Below, in pieces: positions 8,713-18,052 of a stretch of DNA of 64,000 nt (position 1 is the stretch's first letter; every line of letters starts with the position of its first letter). Origin of the DNA: Porticoccus sp964395715 (lineage in GTDB: Bacteria > Pseudomonadota > Gammaproteobacteria > Pseudomonadales > Porticoccaceae); assembly GCA_964395715.1 (NCBI GenBank), contig CAYNAU010000003.1, forward strand, positions 124,001-188,000, read 5' to 3'. Below the pieces are notes generated by a model, which had not been told where the DNA came from, made no database searches, and saw only the letters and a list, made by a program, of their open reading frames with translations. The translations under genes and the position numbers were made by a program.

Positions 8713-9453
8713 TCAGCTATTCAGACTGCTGCCACCATCGACGGCAATCACCTGCCCGGTGATATAACTGGCACGCGTGGCCAGAAACAGGGCTGCGCTG
8801 GCAATATCCAATGGGTCCCCAATGCGTTGCAGCGGTACCTTGTCGATCACCTGCTGTTGCAGGTCATCGCTCATTTGCCCGTCGCTGTGGGGCCAGAGAA
8901 TGACGCCCGGGGCAATGCCGTTTACCCGCACCTCGGGAGCCAGTTCCGCAGCCAGTGCTTTGGTCATCATCGCGTTGCCAGCTTTGGCGATACAGTAAAT
9001 GCTGTAACCCTTGAGAGGGCTGCGGGCGTAGATGTCGGCAATATTGATAACGCTGCCAGCGCTTTCACACAACGGCCCGGCAAGTGCCTGGCAGAGAAAG
9101 TAGGGGCCTTTGAGGTTGCTGTTCATCAATGTGTTCCATTGACTATCGTCGGCGCTATCCAGCGGCGTGGGGTAGAAGCTGGAGGCATTGTTGATCAGGC
9201 AATCCAGCCTGCCGTGCCACAGAACAACCTGTTCTGCCAGGTTCTTAACCGCAGAAAGGTCATCCAGCGCAGCCTGAAATACGTTGGCAGAGTTCTGGCG
9301 TGCAGCATTGAGCTCATTTGCCAGTCGCTGGGCATCATCGAAAGATTGATGGCAGTGCAGGGCGACATCGAACCCTGCCTGATGGAAGCTGCGTGCGATG
9401 GTTGCACCGATGCGTCTCGCGGCTCCAGTCACTAACACGACGGGGGTACTCAA
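8713..9453 (-). CDS. Pteridine-reductase-like short-chain dehydrogenase (FolM type)
   Basis: A 246-aa SDR with the nucleotide-binding VTGAARRIGATIARSFHQAG, where the arginine-rich TGxxRRIG variant is characteristic of pteridine reductases and FolM. INNASSFYP (replacing NNAG) is near residue 88, the catalytic Tyr/Lys pair is YSIYCIAKAG near 150, and the C-terminus is ITGQVIAVDGGSSL. The start is TTG at 9453 and overlaps the cca stop by 3 bp. Proximity to folB/folK makes dihydrofolate or dihydromonapterin reduction likely, but that is inference. Confidence 0.85.
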   Translation of the reverse strand: MSTPVVLVTGAARRIGATIARSFHQAGFDVALHCHQSFDDAQRLANELNAARQNSANVFQAALDDLSAVKNLAEQVVLWHGRLDCLINNASSFYPTPLDSADDSQWNTLMNSNLKGPYFLCQALAGPLCESAGSVINIADIYARSPLKGYSIYCIAKAGNAMMTKALAAELAPEVRVNGIAPGVILWPHSDGQMSDDLQQQVIDKVPLQRIGDPLDIASAALFLATRASYITGQVIAVDGGSSLNS

Positions 9454-10676
9454 TGGCAGGGCTCCCGCAAGTCATTGAGGATCGACAGGCGGCGTTGCTC
9501 AATGGCATCCCCCAGTTTTTTGCCGGAGAGTCCCTGATCAATCAAAGCCTGATGATCGATATGCTGTATTGCTGAAAATGCTTTCAGCAGCCATTGCCCG
9601 GGATAATAGTCACGGTGTTCAAAACCCAGTCGCCCCCTGGCGTCGGCCTCGCAACAGTGTACAAATTGCTGCAGTTTTTCGGCTTGTCTCAGTGCCCCGA
9701 TATCTTTCAGCAGACGCAGGGTCGTTGATGCCTTGAGGTGGGGTGCCTTGTGGCAGTGCAGGTGGTGGCGTGTCACCGCAACAGCCAGTTCCCGAAAGCG
9801 GTTGGGGACTTTGAGACGCTCGCAGACCGCATTGACTAACTTCACACCATTTTCTTCGTGGCCAATATGCCTTGGCAGAATGGACTCCGGGGTGATGCCC
9901 TTGCCGAGGTCGTGCATTAAAACCGCAAAACGTACTGCGGCGTCGGAGTCCAGTAATACAGCCTGATCGAGTGACATCAGAATATGTAAGCCGGTGTCCA
10001 CTTCCGGGTGATAGTCTGCCCGTTGTGGAACCCCAAACAGGCGGTCCACTTCTGGGAATAAGGCTTTCAGGGCACCGCACTCGCGTAACACTTCAATAAA
10101 GGTGCGGGGAGAGCGTTCGCCCAGGGCCTTTTCCGTTTCCATCCATACCCGTTCGGGGGTGAGATATTGCAGTTCGCCACTTTGGCAGAGCGCAGTCATC
10201 AAAGACATTGTTTCCGGCGCCACGGTGAAACTCAGGTGGGCGTAGCGAGCCGCGAAACGGGCCACACGGAGCACCCGCAGCGGATCTTCCACAAAGGCGT
10301 TGGAAACATGACGCAGCACCCGATTCTTGAGGTCTTCCTGACCGCCATAGGGGTCAATTAACGTTCCATCTTCGGATTCCGCCATGGCATTGATGGTGAG
10401 ATCGCGGCGACTGAGATCTTCCTCCAGCGTCACATTAGTGTCGGTACAGAACTGGAATCCTTTATAGCCCACACCGGATTTACGCTCGGTGCGGGCCAGC
10501 GCGTATTCCTCGCCTGTTTGCGGGTGTAAAAACACTGGAAAGTCATTGCCTACTGGGCGATAGCCCTGCTCAAGCAGTATTTCCGGTGAAGCGCCCACAA
10601 CCACCCAATCCCTTTCTTTGTGGGGATATTCGAGTAGCTTGTCGCGGACTGCGCCGCCAACCAGATAAACTTTCAT
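9450..10676 (-). CDS. cca: CCA-adding tRNA nucleotidyltransferase
   Basis: Adds or repairs the 3' CCA of tRNAs. The protein is about 408 aa from MKVYLVGGAVRDKLL, which matches the E. coli-type class II enzyme; in-frame upstream starts add up to five residues. The polymerase core has the RDWVVVG aspartate motif near residue 21 and LTINAMA near 100. The C-terminal HD domain is intact (MHDLGKG near 240), as in enzymes with 2',3'-cyclic phosphodiesterase and phosphatase activities. It is translationally coupled to the SDR downstream. Confidence 0.96.
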   Translation of the reverse strand: MKVYLVGGAVRDKLLEYPHKERDWVVVGASPEILLEQGYRPVGNDFPVFLHPQTGEEYALARTERKSGVGYKGFQFCTDTNVTLEEDLSRRDLTINAMAESEDGTLIDPYGGQEDLKNRVLRHVSNAFVEDPLRVLRVARFAARYAHLSFTVAPETMSLMTALCQSGELQYLTPERVWMETEKALGERSPRTFIEVLRECGALKALFPEVDRLFGVPQRADYHPEVDTGLHILMSLDQAVLLDSDAAVRFAVLMHDLGKGITPESILPRHIGHEENGVKLVNAVCERLKVPNRFRELAVAVTRHHLHCHKAPHLKASTTLRLLKDIGALRQAEKLQQFVHCCEADARGRLGFEHRDYYPGQWLLKAFSAIQHIDHQALIDQGLSGKKLGDAIEQRRLSILNDLREPCH

Positions 10677-10743
10677 AGACATTCTCAGCAATGGCGTAAT
10701 GGTAACAGCACCGGCACGGGGCAGGTATCCTTGTCAAAAATGG

Positions 10744-10771
10744 TTGGCATGGTCCCGGCTTGTCATATACT
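10744..10771 (+). promoter_or_regulatory. Sigma-70 promoter of the CorA-like gene
   Basis: TTGGCA (10744-10749) and TATACT (10766-10771) with a 16-bp spacer. It overlaps a possible upstream TTG start at 10760, which supports placing the true start at the ATG at 10793. Confidence 0.7.
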
Positions 10772-10792
10772 CGTCAAAAAAGGAGCGTTTCG

Positions 10793-11764
10793 ATGATGAG
10801 AGTCACACTGCTGGATAGCAGCGGCCAACAGAAACAGGGTGGAAGTGAGTTAATTGACGAATGGCGGCAGTCCGGGGCGGGCTACTTGTGGTTGGACCTG
10901 TATGGGGAAGATGAAGCCAAGGAAGGTGCATTGCTGGAAAGTTTTGGTATGCACCATCTCGCCATTAATGATGCCCAACGGAAGCGTCACCCGCCTAAAC
11001 TGGAAGTATTTGACGATCATCTGTTTATTCTTTTGAGGGGGCTGGATGCGGAAAGCCAGTCCCTGGACTTTGGCACTGTGCAGATTGCCATGTTTGCCGG
11101 CAAGGATTTTCTGATCACTCGTCGGGGCGGGGTCTCAGTCAGTATCAATGAATGGTGGAGTAAGGCTGACATGCCACAGATGTTGGGCCGGGGCGGTATT
11201 CACATGGCGCTGGCTCTGGCAACCACTGCCGCACGACGCTATCTGGAATTATTGCTGGCTTTTGAACCGACCTTGTCAGAACTGGAAGACGGACTGCAGG
11301 AACATCCGGATGACCAGAAAATGCGTGAACTCACCGGTTACCGCACCCGGTTGCGCAAGCTCAGGCGCATCTTTTCCTATCTCGCGGGGGTATTCGAATC
11401 GTTGCGTGAAGTGGATGAGCCTATTTTCAGCGCAGAGTCTGAGGAATATCGGCATCAGGTGATTGATGTCTATGAAAAATATGAGCGCTTGTTGTCTCTG
11501 TCCTCCATGTATTACGAGGTGGCTGGAGACCTGGTCGATGGTTATATCTCCCTGACGTCACACGAACTGAACAGCACCATGCGTATTCTCACCGTGCTGA
11601 CGGCGATATTTGTGCCCCTCGGATTTCTGGCCGGTGTGTATGGAATGAATTTCGACAATATGCCGGAGCTGCACACGGAAGGTGGGTACTTTGTGCTATT
11701 GGGAACAATGGCGACCATTGCGGGCTCATTGTTGCTGATTTTCAAATATAAGAAGTGGTTGTGA
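10793..11764 (+). CDS. CorA-family metal transporter (ZntB/CorA-like)
   Basis: Inner-membrane pentameric divalent-cation channel or transporter, 323 aa. The large N-terminal cytoplasmic funnel is followed by a long helix (HELNSTMRILTVLTAIFVPL) running into TM1, the signature YGMNFDNMPEL in the periplasmic loop, and TM2 (YFVLLGTMATIAGSLLLIF) with a basic C-terminal tail KYKKWL. The ATG at 10793 was chosen for the AAGGAG 7 bp upstream. Whether it moves Mg2+, Co2+ or Zn2+ cannot be told from the sequence. It is followed by mscS after 7 bp. Confidence 0.9.
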   Translation: MMRVTLLDSSGQQKQGGSELIDEWRQSGAGYLWLDLYGEDEAKEGALLESFGMHHLAINDAQRKRHPPKLEVFDDHLFILLRGLDAESQSLDFGTVQIAMFAGKDFLITRRGGVSVSINEWWSKADMPQMLGRGGIHMALALATTAARRYLELLLAFEPTLSELEDGLQEHPDDQKMRELTGYRTRLRKLRRIFSYLAGVFESLREVDEPIFSAESEEYRHQVIDVYEKYERLLSLSSMYYEVAGDLVDGYISLTSHELNSTMRILTVLTAIFVPLGFLAGVYGMNFDNMPELHTEGGYFVLLGTMATIAGSLLLIFKYKKWL

Positions 11765-11771
11765 GGTTGCC

Positions 11772-12671
11772 GTGAAAATGAAGTGGCTGGGTGAATGGTT
11801 TCAGCTGAAATTGCTGGAGATCGGTGATTATGTACTGACCCTGGGAGAGCTGTCCGGCTTTCTGCTGATTCTCGCCGTGACGCTGGTGTTGTCCCGCTGG
11901 TTAAGCCGGGCGTTAACCAAGGTGGTTGGCTCCCGTAGCCGTATCTCTCCAAGCCAGCTCTATACCTTTACACGTCTCATGAGCTATTCAATTCTCGTCA
12001 TCGGTTTCCTGATGGCGCTTGCCAGTCTGGGCGTGAGTTTTGACAGGATGTTGCTGGTGGCAGGGGCACTTGGCGTCGGTATCGGTTTCGGGTTGCAGAA
12101 TATTGCCAACAACTTCGTATCCGGAATCATTATCCTGTTTGAAAAATCCTTGCGCGTTGGTGATTTTGTAGAGTTGGAGTCGGGGCTATTGGGGGAAGTG
12201 AGGGAAATCAATATTCGCAGCACGTTGCTGAAGACCATGGACAATGCAGATATCCTGGTGCCGAACTCTGAGTTTATCAATGGTCGGGTCAATAACTGGA
12301 CGCTTAAGGATGACGAACGCCGCTTCTCCATCCCTTTTGGCGTGGCTTACGGTTCCGATACCGACAAGGTGATTGAAATTGTCACTGCCGCTGCCAGGGA
12401 GCTGCCCCTGACCTTTGAAAAGGGTGATCGTCAGACCTTCGTGGTGATGAAAGAGTTTGGAGACAGCAGCCTGGATTTTGCCCTGTCCGTCTGGGTTCGC
12501 GGCGAGGCTATTAAACGACCGGGGCTGGTGAAGTCGGAATACCTGCTGGCGATCAACAAAGCGCTGGTGAGCAACGGTATTGAAATTCCCTTTCCGCAGC
12601 GGGATCTGCATTTACGTTCGTCTTCTATTCCCCGCGACAGGTCCTCACCCGAAGACGCACTCAATCCCTAA
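11772..12671 (+). CDS. mscS: Small-conductance mechanosensitive channel MscS
   Basis: A 299-aa osmotic safety valve of the inner membrane. Three membrane segments come first: about residues 20-40, 60-85, and the pore helix TM3 with the glycine/alanine-rich MLLVAGALGVGIGFGLQNIA (95-120). The MscS beta domain (FEKSLRVGDFVEL and PNSEFINGRVNNWT) and an alpha/beta C-terminal domain follow. The GTG at 11772 is favoured by GAGG six bases upstream; ATG at 11778 is possible. It overlaps nothing but is only 7 bp from the CorA-like gene, so the two are probably co-transcribed. Confidence 0.94.
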   Translation: MKMKWLGEWFQLKLLEIGDYVLTLGELSGFLLILAVTLVLSRWLSRALTKVVGSRSRISPSQLYTFTRLMSYSILVIGFLMALASLGVSFDRMLLVAGALGVGIGFGLQNIANNFVSGIIILFEKSLRVGDFVELESGLLGEVREINIRSTLLKTMDNADILVPNSEFINGRVNNWTLKDDERRFSIPFGVAYGSDTDKVIEIVTAAARELPLTFEKGDRQTFVVMKEFGDSSLDFALSVWVRGEAIKRPGLVKSEYLLAINKALVSNGIEIPFPQRDLHLRSSSIPRDRSSPEDALNP

Positions 12672-12676
12672 TTCAC

Positions 12677-12859
12677 TTAACGACTATGTTGTCGCTCATT
12701 GTTGGCGACAAAGGCAAAAAACCGGCTCAACTGCTCTGGCCCAAGGATGACGGGGTGAGCACCCGTTCTCAGGCAGGTCTCAGCAGTGGGGTAGTGACTG
12801 GCGTAGCGCAGTAGCCGAATGCGGGAGCGAAGCTGGTCAATAAAGCGGGCTGCTATCAT
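12677..12859 (-). CDS. Small SOS-regulated protein, 60 aa, unknown function
   Basis: An unrecognised ORF from the ATG at 12857-12859 to a TAA at 12677. The protein begins MIAARFIDQLRSRIRLLRYA, is basic and probably helical, and has one cysteine (residue 29). A perfect LexA-type box lies 15 bp upstream, overlapping the -10 region. That arrangement is the main reason to call a gene. The ribosome site is weak (GGAT). It sits between convergent mscS and the SpoVR gene. It is too short for SulA and shows no motif I know. Confidence 0.6.
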   Translation of the reverse strand: MIAARFIDQLRSRIRLLRYASHYPTAETCLRTGAHPVILGPEQLSRFFAFVANNERQHSR

Positions 12860-12874
12860 GGTTATATCCACAGT

Positions 12875-12890
12875 CTGTATGTTTATACAG
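12875..12890 (-). promoter_or_regulatory. LexA (SOS) box
   Basis: CTGTATGTTTATACAG is a perfect CTGT-N8-ACAG palindrome with AT-rich centre, matching the gammaproteobacterial LexA consensus. On the minus strand it overlaps candidate -10 hexamers (TATACT/TAATAT) and lies 15 bp upstream of the 60-aa ORF, the usual position for repression. Confidence 0.8.
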
Positions 12891-12947
12891 TATATTAGCG
12901 ATGCGGGCAGAAATAGCAATACCCTGTGGTATAAAAGATGGCGCCTT

Positions 12948-14480
12948 TCAGCTTGAGTCATCATCCTGAGGTGCCCTTGCCGGGCAGCTGCGGCGGTGTT
13001 TGATATCGACTTTTCCGGGACTGCTAACCACTGTTTCAAGGTGTACATCAAATCCCCATAGCCGGTGCAGGTGCTTGAGCACTTCTGCGGTGGAATCGCC
13101 CTCCAGTGGTCGGCTCTTGTGCATCTCGTGGCGAAGTGTGAGGGCACGATCACCTCGCACATTGACGTTGAAGACCTGGATGTTGGGCTCTTGTTGACTG
13201 AGGTTGTAGTTCTCCGCGAGGGTTTCCCTGATGACCTGATATCCATCGTCATCGTGTATGGCGGTGACTTCAAGAAACTTTTTGTTCTCATCGTCGAGCA
13301 CGGCAAACAGCTTCAGCTCCCGTATCAGTTTCGGGGAAAGGAATTGCAGGATAAAACTTTCGTCTTTGAAGTCGCGCATGGCGAAATGCAGGGTTTCCAG
13401 CCAGGGTGTACCGGCGATATCGGGAAACCAGCGGCGGTCCTCTTCAGTTGGGTTTTCACAGATGCGTTTAAGGTCCTGCATCATGCCAAAGCCCAACGTA
13501 TAGGGGTTAAGGCCATTGAATTGTGGCGAATTGAAGGGCGGCTGATAGATGACATTGGTGTGGTGTTGAAAGAACTCCAGCATGAAGCCATCGTTCACCA
13601 GGCCCTCCCTGTAGAGCTCGTGCAGAATGTGAAAGTGCCAGAAACAGGCCCAGCCCTCGTTCATGATCTTGGTATGGCGTTGTGGGTATAAATACTGGGC
13701 AATCTTGCGCACGATGCGCACTGTTTCCCGCTGCCAGGGTTCCAGCAGTGGTGCATTTTTCTCAATAAAGTACAGTAGGTTTTCCTGGGGTTCGACTGGG
13801 AATCGCTCCGGCGCAGGATCGGTTTTTTCCTTTGTTGCAGCTGGAATGGTTCTCCATAGCTCATTGACCTGTTGCTGCAGGATTTCCTCCCTTTCCCGCT
13901 GGCGGCGGCGTTCCTCCGCTACGGAAATGGGATGTGGGCGCTTGTAGCGGTCTACTCCCTGGTTCATCAGCGCGTGGCAGGAATCCAGCAATAGCTCCAC
14001 TTCCTCAGTGCCGTAGCGTTCCTCGCAATCACTGATAAACTGCTTGGCAAACACCAGGTAATCAATAATCGATGCTGCATCCGTCCAGGTACGGAACAGG
14101 TAATTGTTTTTAAAAAATGAATTGTGGCCAAAACAGGCATGGGCGATCACCAGCGCCTGCATCGTGGTGGTGTTCTCTTCCATCAAGTAGGCGATGCAGG
14201 GATTGGAGTTGATGACGATTTCGTAGGCGAGGCCCATGTAGCCACGTCGATAGCTGTTTTCTATATTGATGAAGTGCTTGCCAAAGGACCAGTGATGGTA
14301 GTGCACAGGCAGGCCCGATGACGCGTAGGCATCCATCATCTGTTCTGAACTGATGACTTCGATCTGGTTGGGGTAGGTATCCAGTTGGAAGGTTTCTGCA
14401 ATCCTCGCGATTTCCCGCTCGTAATCGTGCAGGGTATCGAAGTTCCAGTCGGAGCTGGTGGAAATAGGTTTGCGGGTCAT
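12948..14480 (-). CDS. SpoVR-family protein (YcgB-like)
   Basis: A 510-aa SpoVR-family protein. The family is named for a Bacillus sporulation gene, but in proteobacteria it travels with PrkA and the DUF444 protein; its biochemical role is unknown. The family features are present: HHWSFGKHF near residue 62, HACFGHNSFFKNN near 115, MNEGWACFWHFHILHELY near 268, and a basic C-terminal tail. Its start overlaps the DUF444 stop by 3 bases, so it is the third gene of the prkA-DUF444-spoVR operon. Confidence 0.93.
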   Translation of the reverse strand: MTRKPISTSSDWNFDTLHDYEREIARIAETFQLDTYPNQIEVISSEQMMDAYASSGLPVHYHHWSFGKHFINIENSYRRGYMGLAYEIVINSNPCIAYLMEENTTTMQALVIAHACFGHNSFFKNNYLFRTWTDAASIIDYLVFAKQFISDCEERYGTEEVELLLDSCHALMNQGVDRYKRPHPISVAEERRRQREREEILQQQVNELWRTIPAATKEKTDPAPERFPVEPQENLLYFIEKNAPLLEPWQRETVRIVRKIAQYLYPQRHTKIMNEGWACFWHFHILHELYREGLVNDGFMLEFFQHHTNVIYQPPFNSPQFNGLNPYTLGFGMMQDLKRICENPTEEDRRWFPDIAGTPWLETLHFAMRDFKDESFILQFLSPKLIRELKLFAVLDDENKKFLEVTAIHDDDGYQVIRETLAENYNLSQQEPNIQVFNVNVRGDRALTLRHEMHKSRPLEGDSTAEVLKHLHRLWGFDVHLETVVSSPGKVDIKHRRSCPARAPQDDDSS

Positions 14481-15733
14481 GGCACCTGCTTCCTGAACAG
14501 TTCATGAAATACGGGATAGATATCCCCGGGCCCCTTGATATGCTGCATGGCCAAGCTGTCCGGGTGACGCCGTTGAACATCGAGGTAGGTTTCCCACAGG
14601 GGTTTGTCACCCTGGCTGGTAATCTCGATATAGGCGTAATACTGGGTCTTGGGCAGTAATTTGTTGATCCAGGTAACACAGCGCTGGGCGTCCTCAGGCC
14701 AGTTGTCGCCGTCGGAAGCCTGGGCGCCGTAGATATTCCACTCGTTTGCCGGGTAGCGCTCGGCGACGATCTTGTGCATCAGTTCCAGGGCACTGGATAC
14801 CACGGTGCCGCCGGTTTCCCGGGAATAAAAGAATTCTTCCTCTTCCACTTCCTTGGCGCTGGTGTGATGGCGAATAAACACCACATCGGTTTTTTCGTAA
14901 TTGCGGGACAGGAATAGATAGAGCAGGATGAAAAATCGCTTCGCCAGATCCTTGGTGGCCTGATCCATGGAGCCAGAGACATCCATCAGGCAAAACATCA
15001 CCGCCTTCAAGTGGGGTACAGGCTCCCTGGTATGGCGATGGTATTGAATGTCAAAATCATCCAGAAAAGGGATGCATGCCAGCTGTTCCCGCAACTGATC
15101 GATCTGTTCCTCCAATTGATGGCGTAAGGGTCGTGTTTCTTCCTCCTCGGGTAATGCTTCGAGACCTGCTTCCAGTTCCCGCAGTTTTCTGCGCTTGCTG
15201 GCACCCAGAGCGATGCGGCGGGCGGTGGCCGATCGCATGGACCGGATAATGCTGATGTTGGCAGGGGTGCCCTCGCGGGCAAAACCCGCCTTGACTCGCT
15301 TGAACTCCTCGACACCGGATAGTTGTCGCTTGGTGAGATTGGGCAGTTCCATATCCTCAAACAGGGCATCGAGGAATTCCTGCTGGCTGATCTGGAAGAC
15401 AAAATCGTCCATTCCCTCCCCGGTATCACTGCTGCCGGGGCCGGAACCTCCGCCGCCTTCGGGCCGGGGGAAACGGTCACCGGAGACGAACTCTTCATTG
15501 CCGGGAAATACGCGGGTGACCCGGCCCCCGCGACCGTGATGGAAAAAGGGTTCGCGCAGGTCTCGGGCAGGGATACTGATCTGCTCGCCGGTTTCCGTGT
15601 CGGTGATGCTGCGCTCCCGCAGGTTTTCTGTTACCGCCTTGTGGATCTGTTTGCGGTAGCGGCGCATAAAGCGCTGGCGGTTGACCAGGCTTTTCTGTTT
15701 GCTGCTTTGGCGTCGATCAATCAGGAAACTCAC
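14477..15733 (-). CDS. DUF444 family protein (YeaH/YhbH)
   Basis: A 418-aa protein with a C-terminal von Willebrand A-type domain (CLMDVSGSMDQATKDLAKRF, containing the DxSxS metal site, near residue 240). The N-terminus is strongly basic (RRQSSKQKSLVNRQRFMRR) and a glycine-rich linker lies near residues 95-108. It is partner gene of PrkA and SpoVR in the conserved stress module. In enterics the yeaG-yeaH pair is RpoS-dependent and linked to nitrogen starvation; here regulation cannot be read directly. Confidence 0.92.
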   Translation of the reverse strand: MSFLIDRRQSSKQKSLVNRQRFMRRYRKQIHKAVTENLRERSITDTETGEQISIPARDLREPFFHHGRGGRVTRVFPGNEEFVSGDRFPRPEGGGGSGPGSSDTGEGMDDFVFQISQQEFLDALFEDMELPNLTKRQLSGVEEFKRVKAGFAREGTPANISIIRSMRSATARRIALGASKRRKLRELEAGLEALPEEEETRPLRHQLEEQIDQLREQLACIPFLDDFDIQYHRHTREPVPHLKAVMFCLMDVSGSMDQATKDLAKRFFILLYLFLSRNYEKTDVVFIRHHTSAKEVEEEEFFYSRETGGTVVSSALELMHKIVAERYPANEWNIYGAQASDGDNWPEDAQRCVTWINKLLPKTQYYAYIEITSQGDKPLWETYLDVQRRHPDSLAMQHIKGPGDIYPVFHELFRKQVP

Positions 15734-15828
15734 TGACTTCCTCCTGATGGGGTCGCTTTTTTAGACAACCCTGTGGGTAATAACCTGAAAATTAGTTGTT
15801 GCGCTTACAGTTGCCCCCGGCTGATAGT

Positions 15829-17751
15829 TCATTGTGATTTCCTGACCCGCAGGTACCACTCAGACAACAGGCGCACCTGTTTCTCGGTGTAACCCCTCTC
15901 CACCATGCGCGCCACAAAGTCGCTGTGTTTTTTCTGGTCCTCGGCGGAGGCCTTGGCGTTGAAGGAGATTACCGGCAGCAGATCCTCGGTGCTGGCAAAC
16001 ATTTTCTTCTCGATCACGCCGCGCAGTTTTTCGTAGCTGGTCCACTTCGGGTTTTTGCCCTGGTTGGAGGCCCTGGCGCGCAATACGAAATTGACGATTT
16101 CGCTGCGAAAATCCTTGGGATTGCTGATGCCAGCAGGTTTCTCGATTTTCTCCAGTTCGTCGTTGAGGGCAGTACGGTCAAGAATTTCCCCGGTTTCCGG
16201 ATCGCGGTATTCCTGATCTTCCACCCAGAAGTCGGCGTAGGTAACGTAGCGGTCGAACAGGTTCTGGCCGTATTCTGAGTAGGATTCCAGGTAAGCCGTC
16301 TGAATCTCCTTGCCGATAAAATTGATGTAGTCGGGAGCCAGGAATTCCTTGATGGTGTTCAGGTAACGGTCATGCAGTTCCTGGGGGAATTGCTCCTGCT
16401 CAATCTGGTTTTCCAGCACGTAGAGCAGGTGTACCGGGTTGGCGGCTACTTCGGTGGGGTCAAAGTTAAACACCTTTGACAGCACCTTGAAGGCGAAGCG
16501 GGTGGACAGGCCGGTCATGCCCTCGTCCACTCCGGCGTTGTCCCGGTATTCCTGGATCGACTTGGCCTTGGGGTCGGTGTCCTTGAGGGTCTCGCCGTCG
16601 TAAATGCGCATTTTAGAGTAGATACTGGAATTTTCCGGTTCTTTAAGGCGTGACAGCACGCTGAACTCCGCCAGCATCTTCAGGGTGTCCGGAGCACAGG
16701 GTGCATCTTTCAGGGAGCTGTTGTGCAGCAGTTTGCGGTAGATCTCGATTTCCTCGGTCACCCGCAGGCAATAGGGCACCTTGACGATATAAACCCGGTC
16801 GATAAACGCCTCATTGTTTTTGTTGTTCTTGAAGTTCTTCCACTCCGCCTCGTTGGAGTGAGCCAGCACGATGCCTTCGAAAGGGATGGCTCCGATGGCT
16901 TCTGTCCCGTTGTAGTTGCTCTCCTGGGTAGCGGTCAGCAGGGGGTGGAGCACCTTGATGGGTGCTTTGAACATTTCGACAAACTCCATCAGTCCCTGGT
17001 TTGCCCTGCACATGCCACCGGAGAAGCTATAGGCGTCCGGGTCCTGCTGGGGAAAGTGTTCGAGCTTGCGAATGTCCACTTTGCCTACCAGGGAGGAGAT
17101 ATCCTGATTGTTCTCGTCGCCGGGTTCAGTTTTGGTGATGGCGATCTGGTCGAGGATGGAGGGGCGTAGTTTAACGACCCGGAACTGATTCAGGTCGCCT
17201 TTAAATTCATGCAGGCGTTTTACCGCCCAAGGGGACATGATGGTTTTTAGGTAGCGGTGGGGAATACCGTATTCTTCCTCCAGAATGGGGCCATCCTCTT
17301 CCGGGTCAAAAAGGCCCAGGGGTGATTCGAATACAGGCGATCCTTTCAGTGCGTAAATGGGCTCCTTTTCCATCAGGGCTTTGAGCCGCTCTGCCAGTGA
17401 CGATTTGCCGCCACCCACCGGGCCCAGCAGGTAAAGAATCTGTTTTTTCTCCTCCAATCCCTGTGCGGCATGGCGGAAGAAGCTGACGATCTGCTGTATG
17501 CAGTCTTCCATGCCATAGAATTCGCTAAAGCTGGGATAGCGCTTGATGACCTTGTTGGAAAAAATGCGGCTCAGGCGCGGGTCCTGGGACGTGTCCACCA
17601 GTGCCGGTTCACCTATGGCCTTGAGTAGCCTTTCGGCAGCGATGGAGTAAGCTGAGGAGTCTTTTTTGCACAGCTCGAGGAATTCCTGAATGCTGTACTC
17701 CTCCATCAGGGCGGATTCGTAGCGTTGCTGATAGTGGCTGAAAATCGTCAT
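15829..17751 (-). CDS. PrkA-family AAA serine protein kinase (YeaG-like)
   Basis: A 640-aa cytoplasmic protein with an N-terminal AAA module (Walker A GPVGGGKSS at about residues 110-118) and the C-terminal PrkA kinase-like domain. It is first gene of the PrkA-DUF444-SpoVR operon and preceded by a good ribosome site (GGAGGC). The family is implicated in stress and starvation signalling; its substrates are unknown, and some members have been described as AAA proteases. Full length, with no broken motif seen. Confidence 0.93.
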   Translation of the reverse strand: MTIFSHYQQRYESALMEEYSIQEFLELCKKDSSAYSIAAERLLKAIGEPALVDTSQDPRLSRIFSNKVIKRYPSFSEFYGMEDCIQQIVSFFRHAAQGLEEKKQILYLLGPVGGGKSSLAERLKALMEKEPIYALKGSPVFESPLGLFDPEEDGPILEEEYGIPHRYLKTIMSPWAVKRLHEFKGDLNQFRVVKLRPSILDQIAITKTEPGDENNQDISSLVGKVDIRKLEHFPQQDPDAYSFSGGMCRANQGLMEFVEMFKAPIKVLHPLLTATQESNYNGTEAIGAIPFEGIVLAHSNEAEWKNFKNNKNNEAFIDRVYIVKVPYCLRVTEEIEIYRKLLHNSSLKDAPCAPDTLKMLAEFSVLSRLKEPENSSIYSKMRIYDGETLKDTDPKAKSIQEYRDNAGVDEGMTGLSTRFAFKVLSKVFNFDPTEVAANPVHLLYVLENQIEQEQFPQELHDRYLNTIKEFLAPDYINFIGKEIQTAYLESYSEYGQNLFDRYVTYADFWVEDQEYRDPETGEILDRTALNDELEKIEKPAGISNPKDFRSEIVNFVLRARASNQGKNPKWTSYEKLRGVIEKKMFASTEDLLPVISFNAKASAEDQKKHSDFVARMVERGYTEKQVRLLSEWYLRVRKSQ

Positions 17752-18052
17752 AACGCGCCTCCTGTCTCTGTCAGTTTAGACACTGAATTGCGCTGTTTGC
17801 CTACCTTGTGACAGAACCGATAAAGAGGTGAGTTTTGTATGAAATAGCTTTATAAAACATATAGCTATAGAGTTTTTTTGGTAATAAAAACCGGTGCGGA
17901 CCTTTAAACGGATTTGTTATGAGAAATGCGTTTTTTTAACGTGGGAAATTGTATGGCAGCGACTGGCGGGCCGCTCCTCGATTATAGCCGGGAGAGACCC
18001 GGCCGGTGGCGAGGTTGTTACCAGTGAGGCAATATCCAATGTTGCAGAATAA
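17752..18052. other. Gap between prkA and uvrA, 301 bp
   Basis: No gene is seen. The half nearer prkA is AT-rich and should carry its promoter; a CTAAACT resembling a sigma-S -10 element lies on the minus strand about 25 bp before the prkA ATG, within a TGTC-N6-GACA inverted repeat. The uvrA end holds a GC hairpin (GCCGGG/CCCGGC around 17987-18003) without a T-run. Confidence 0.4.

Noticed and set aside
12860..13306. Longer minus-strand ORF reading upstream of the 60-aa SOS gene
   Set aside because: The extension lies antiparallel-frame inside the SpoVR coding sequence on the same strand, and the LexA box and promoter fall within it; only the 60-codon end is kept.
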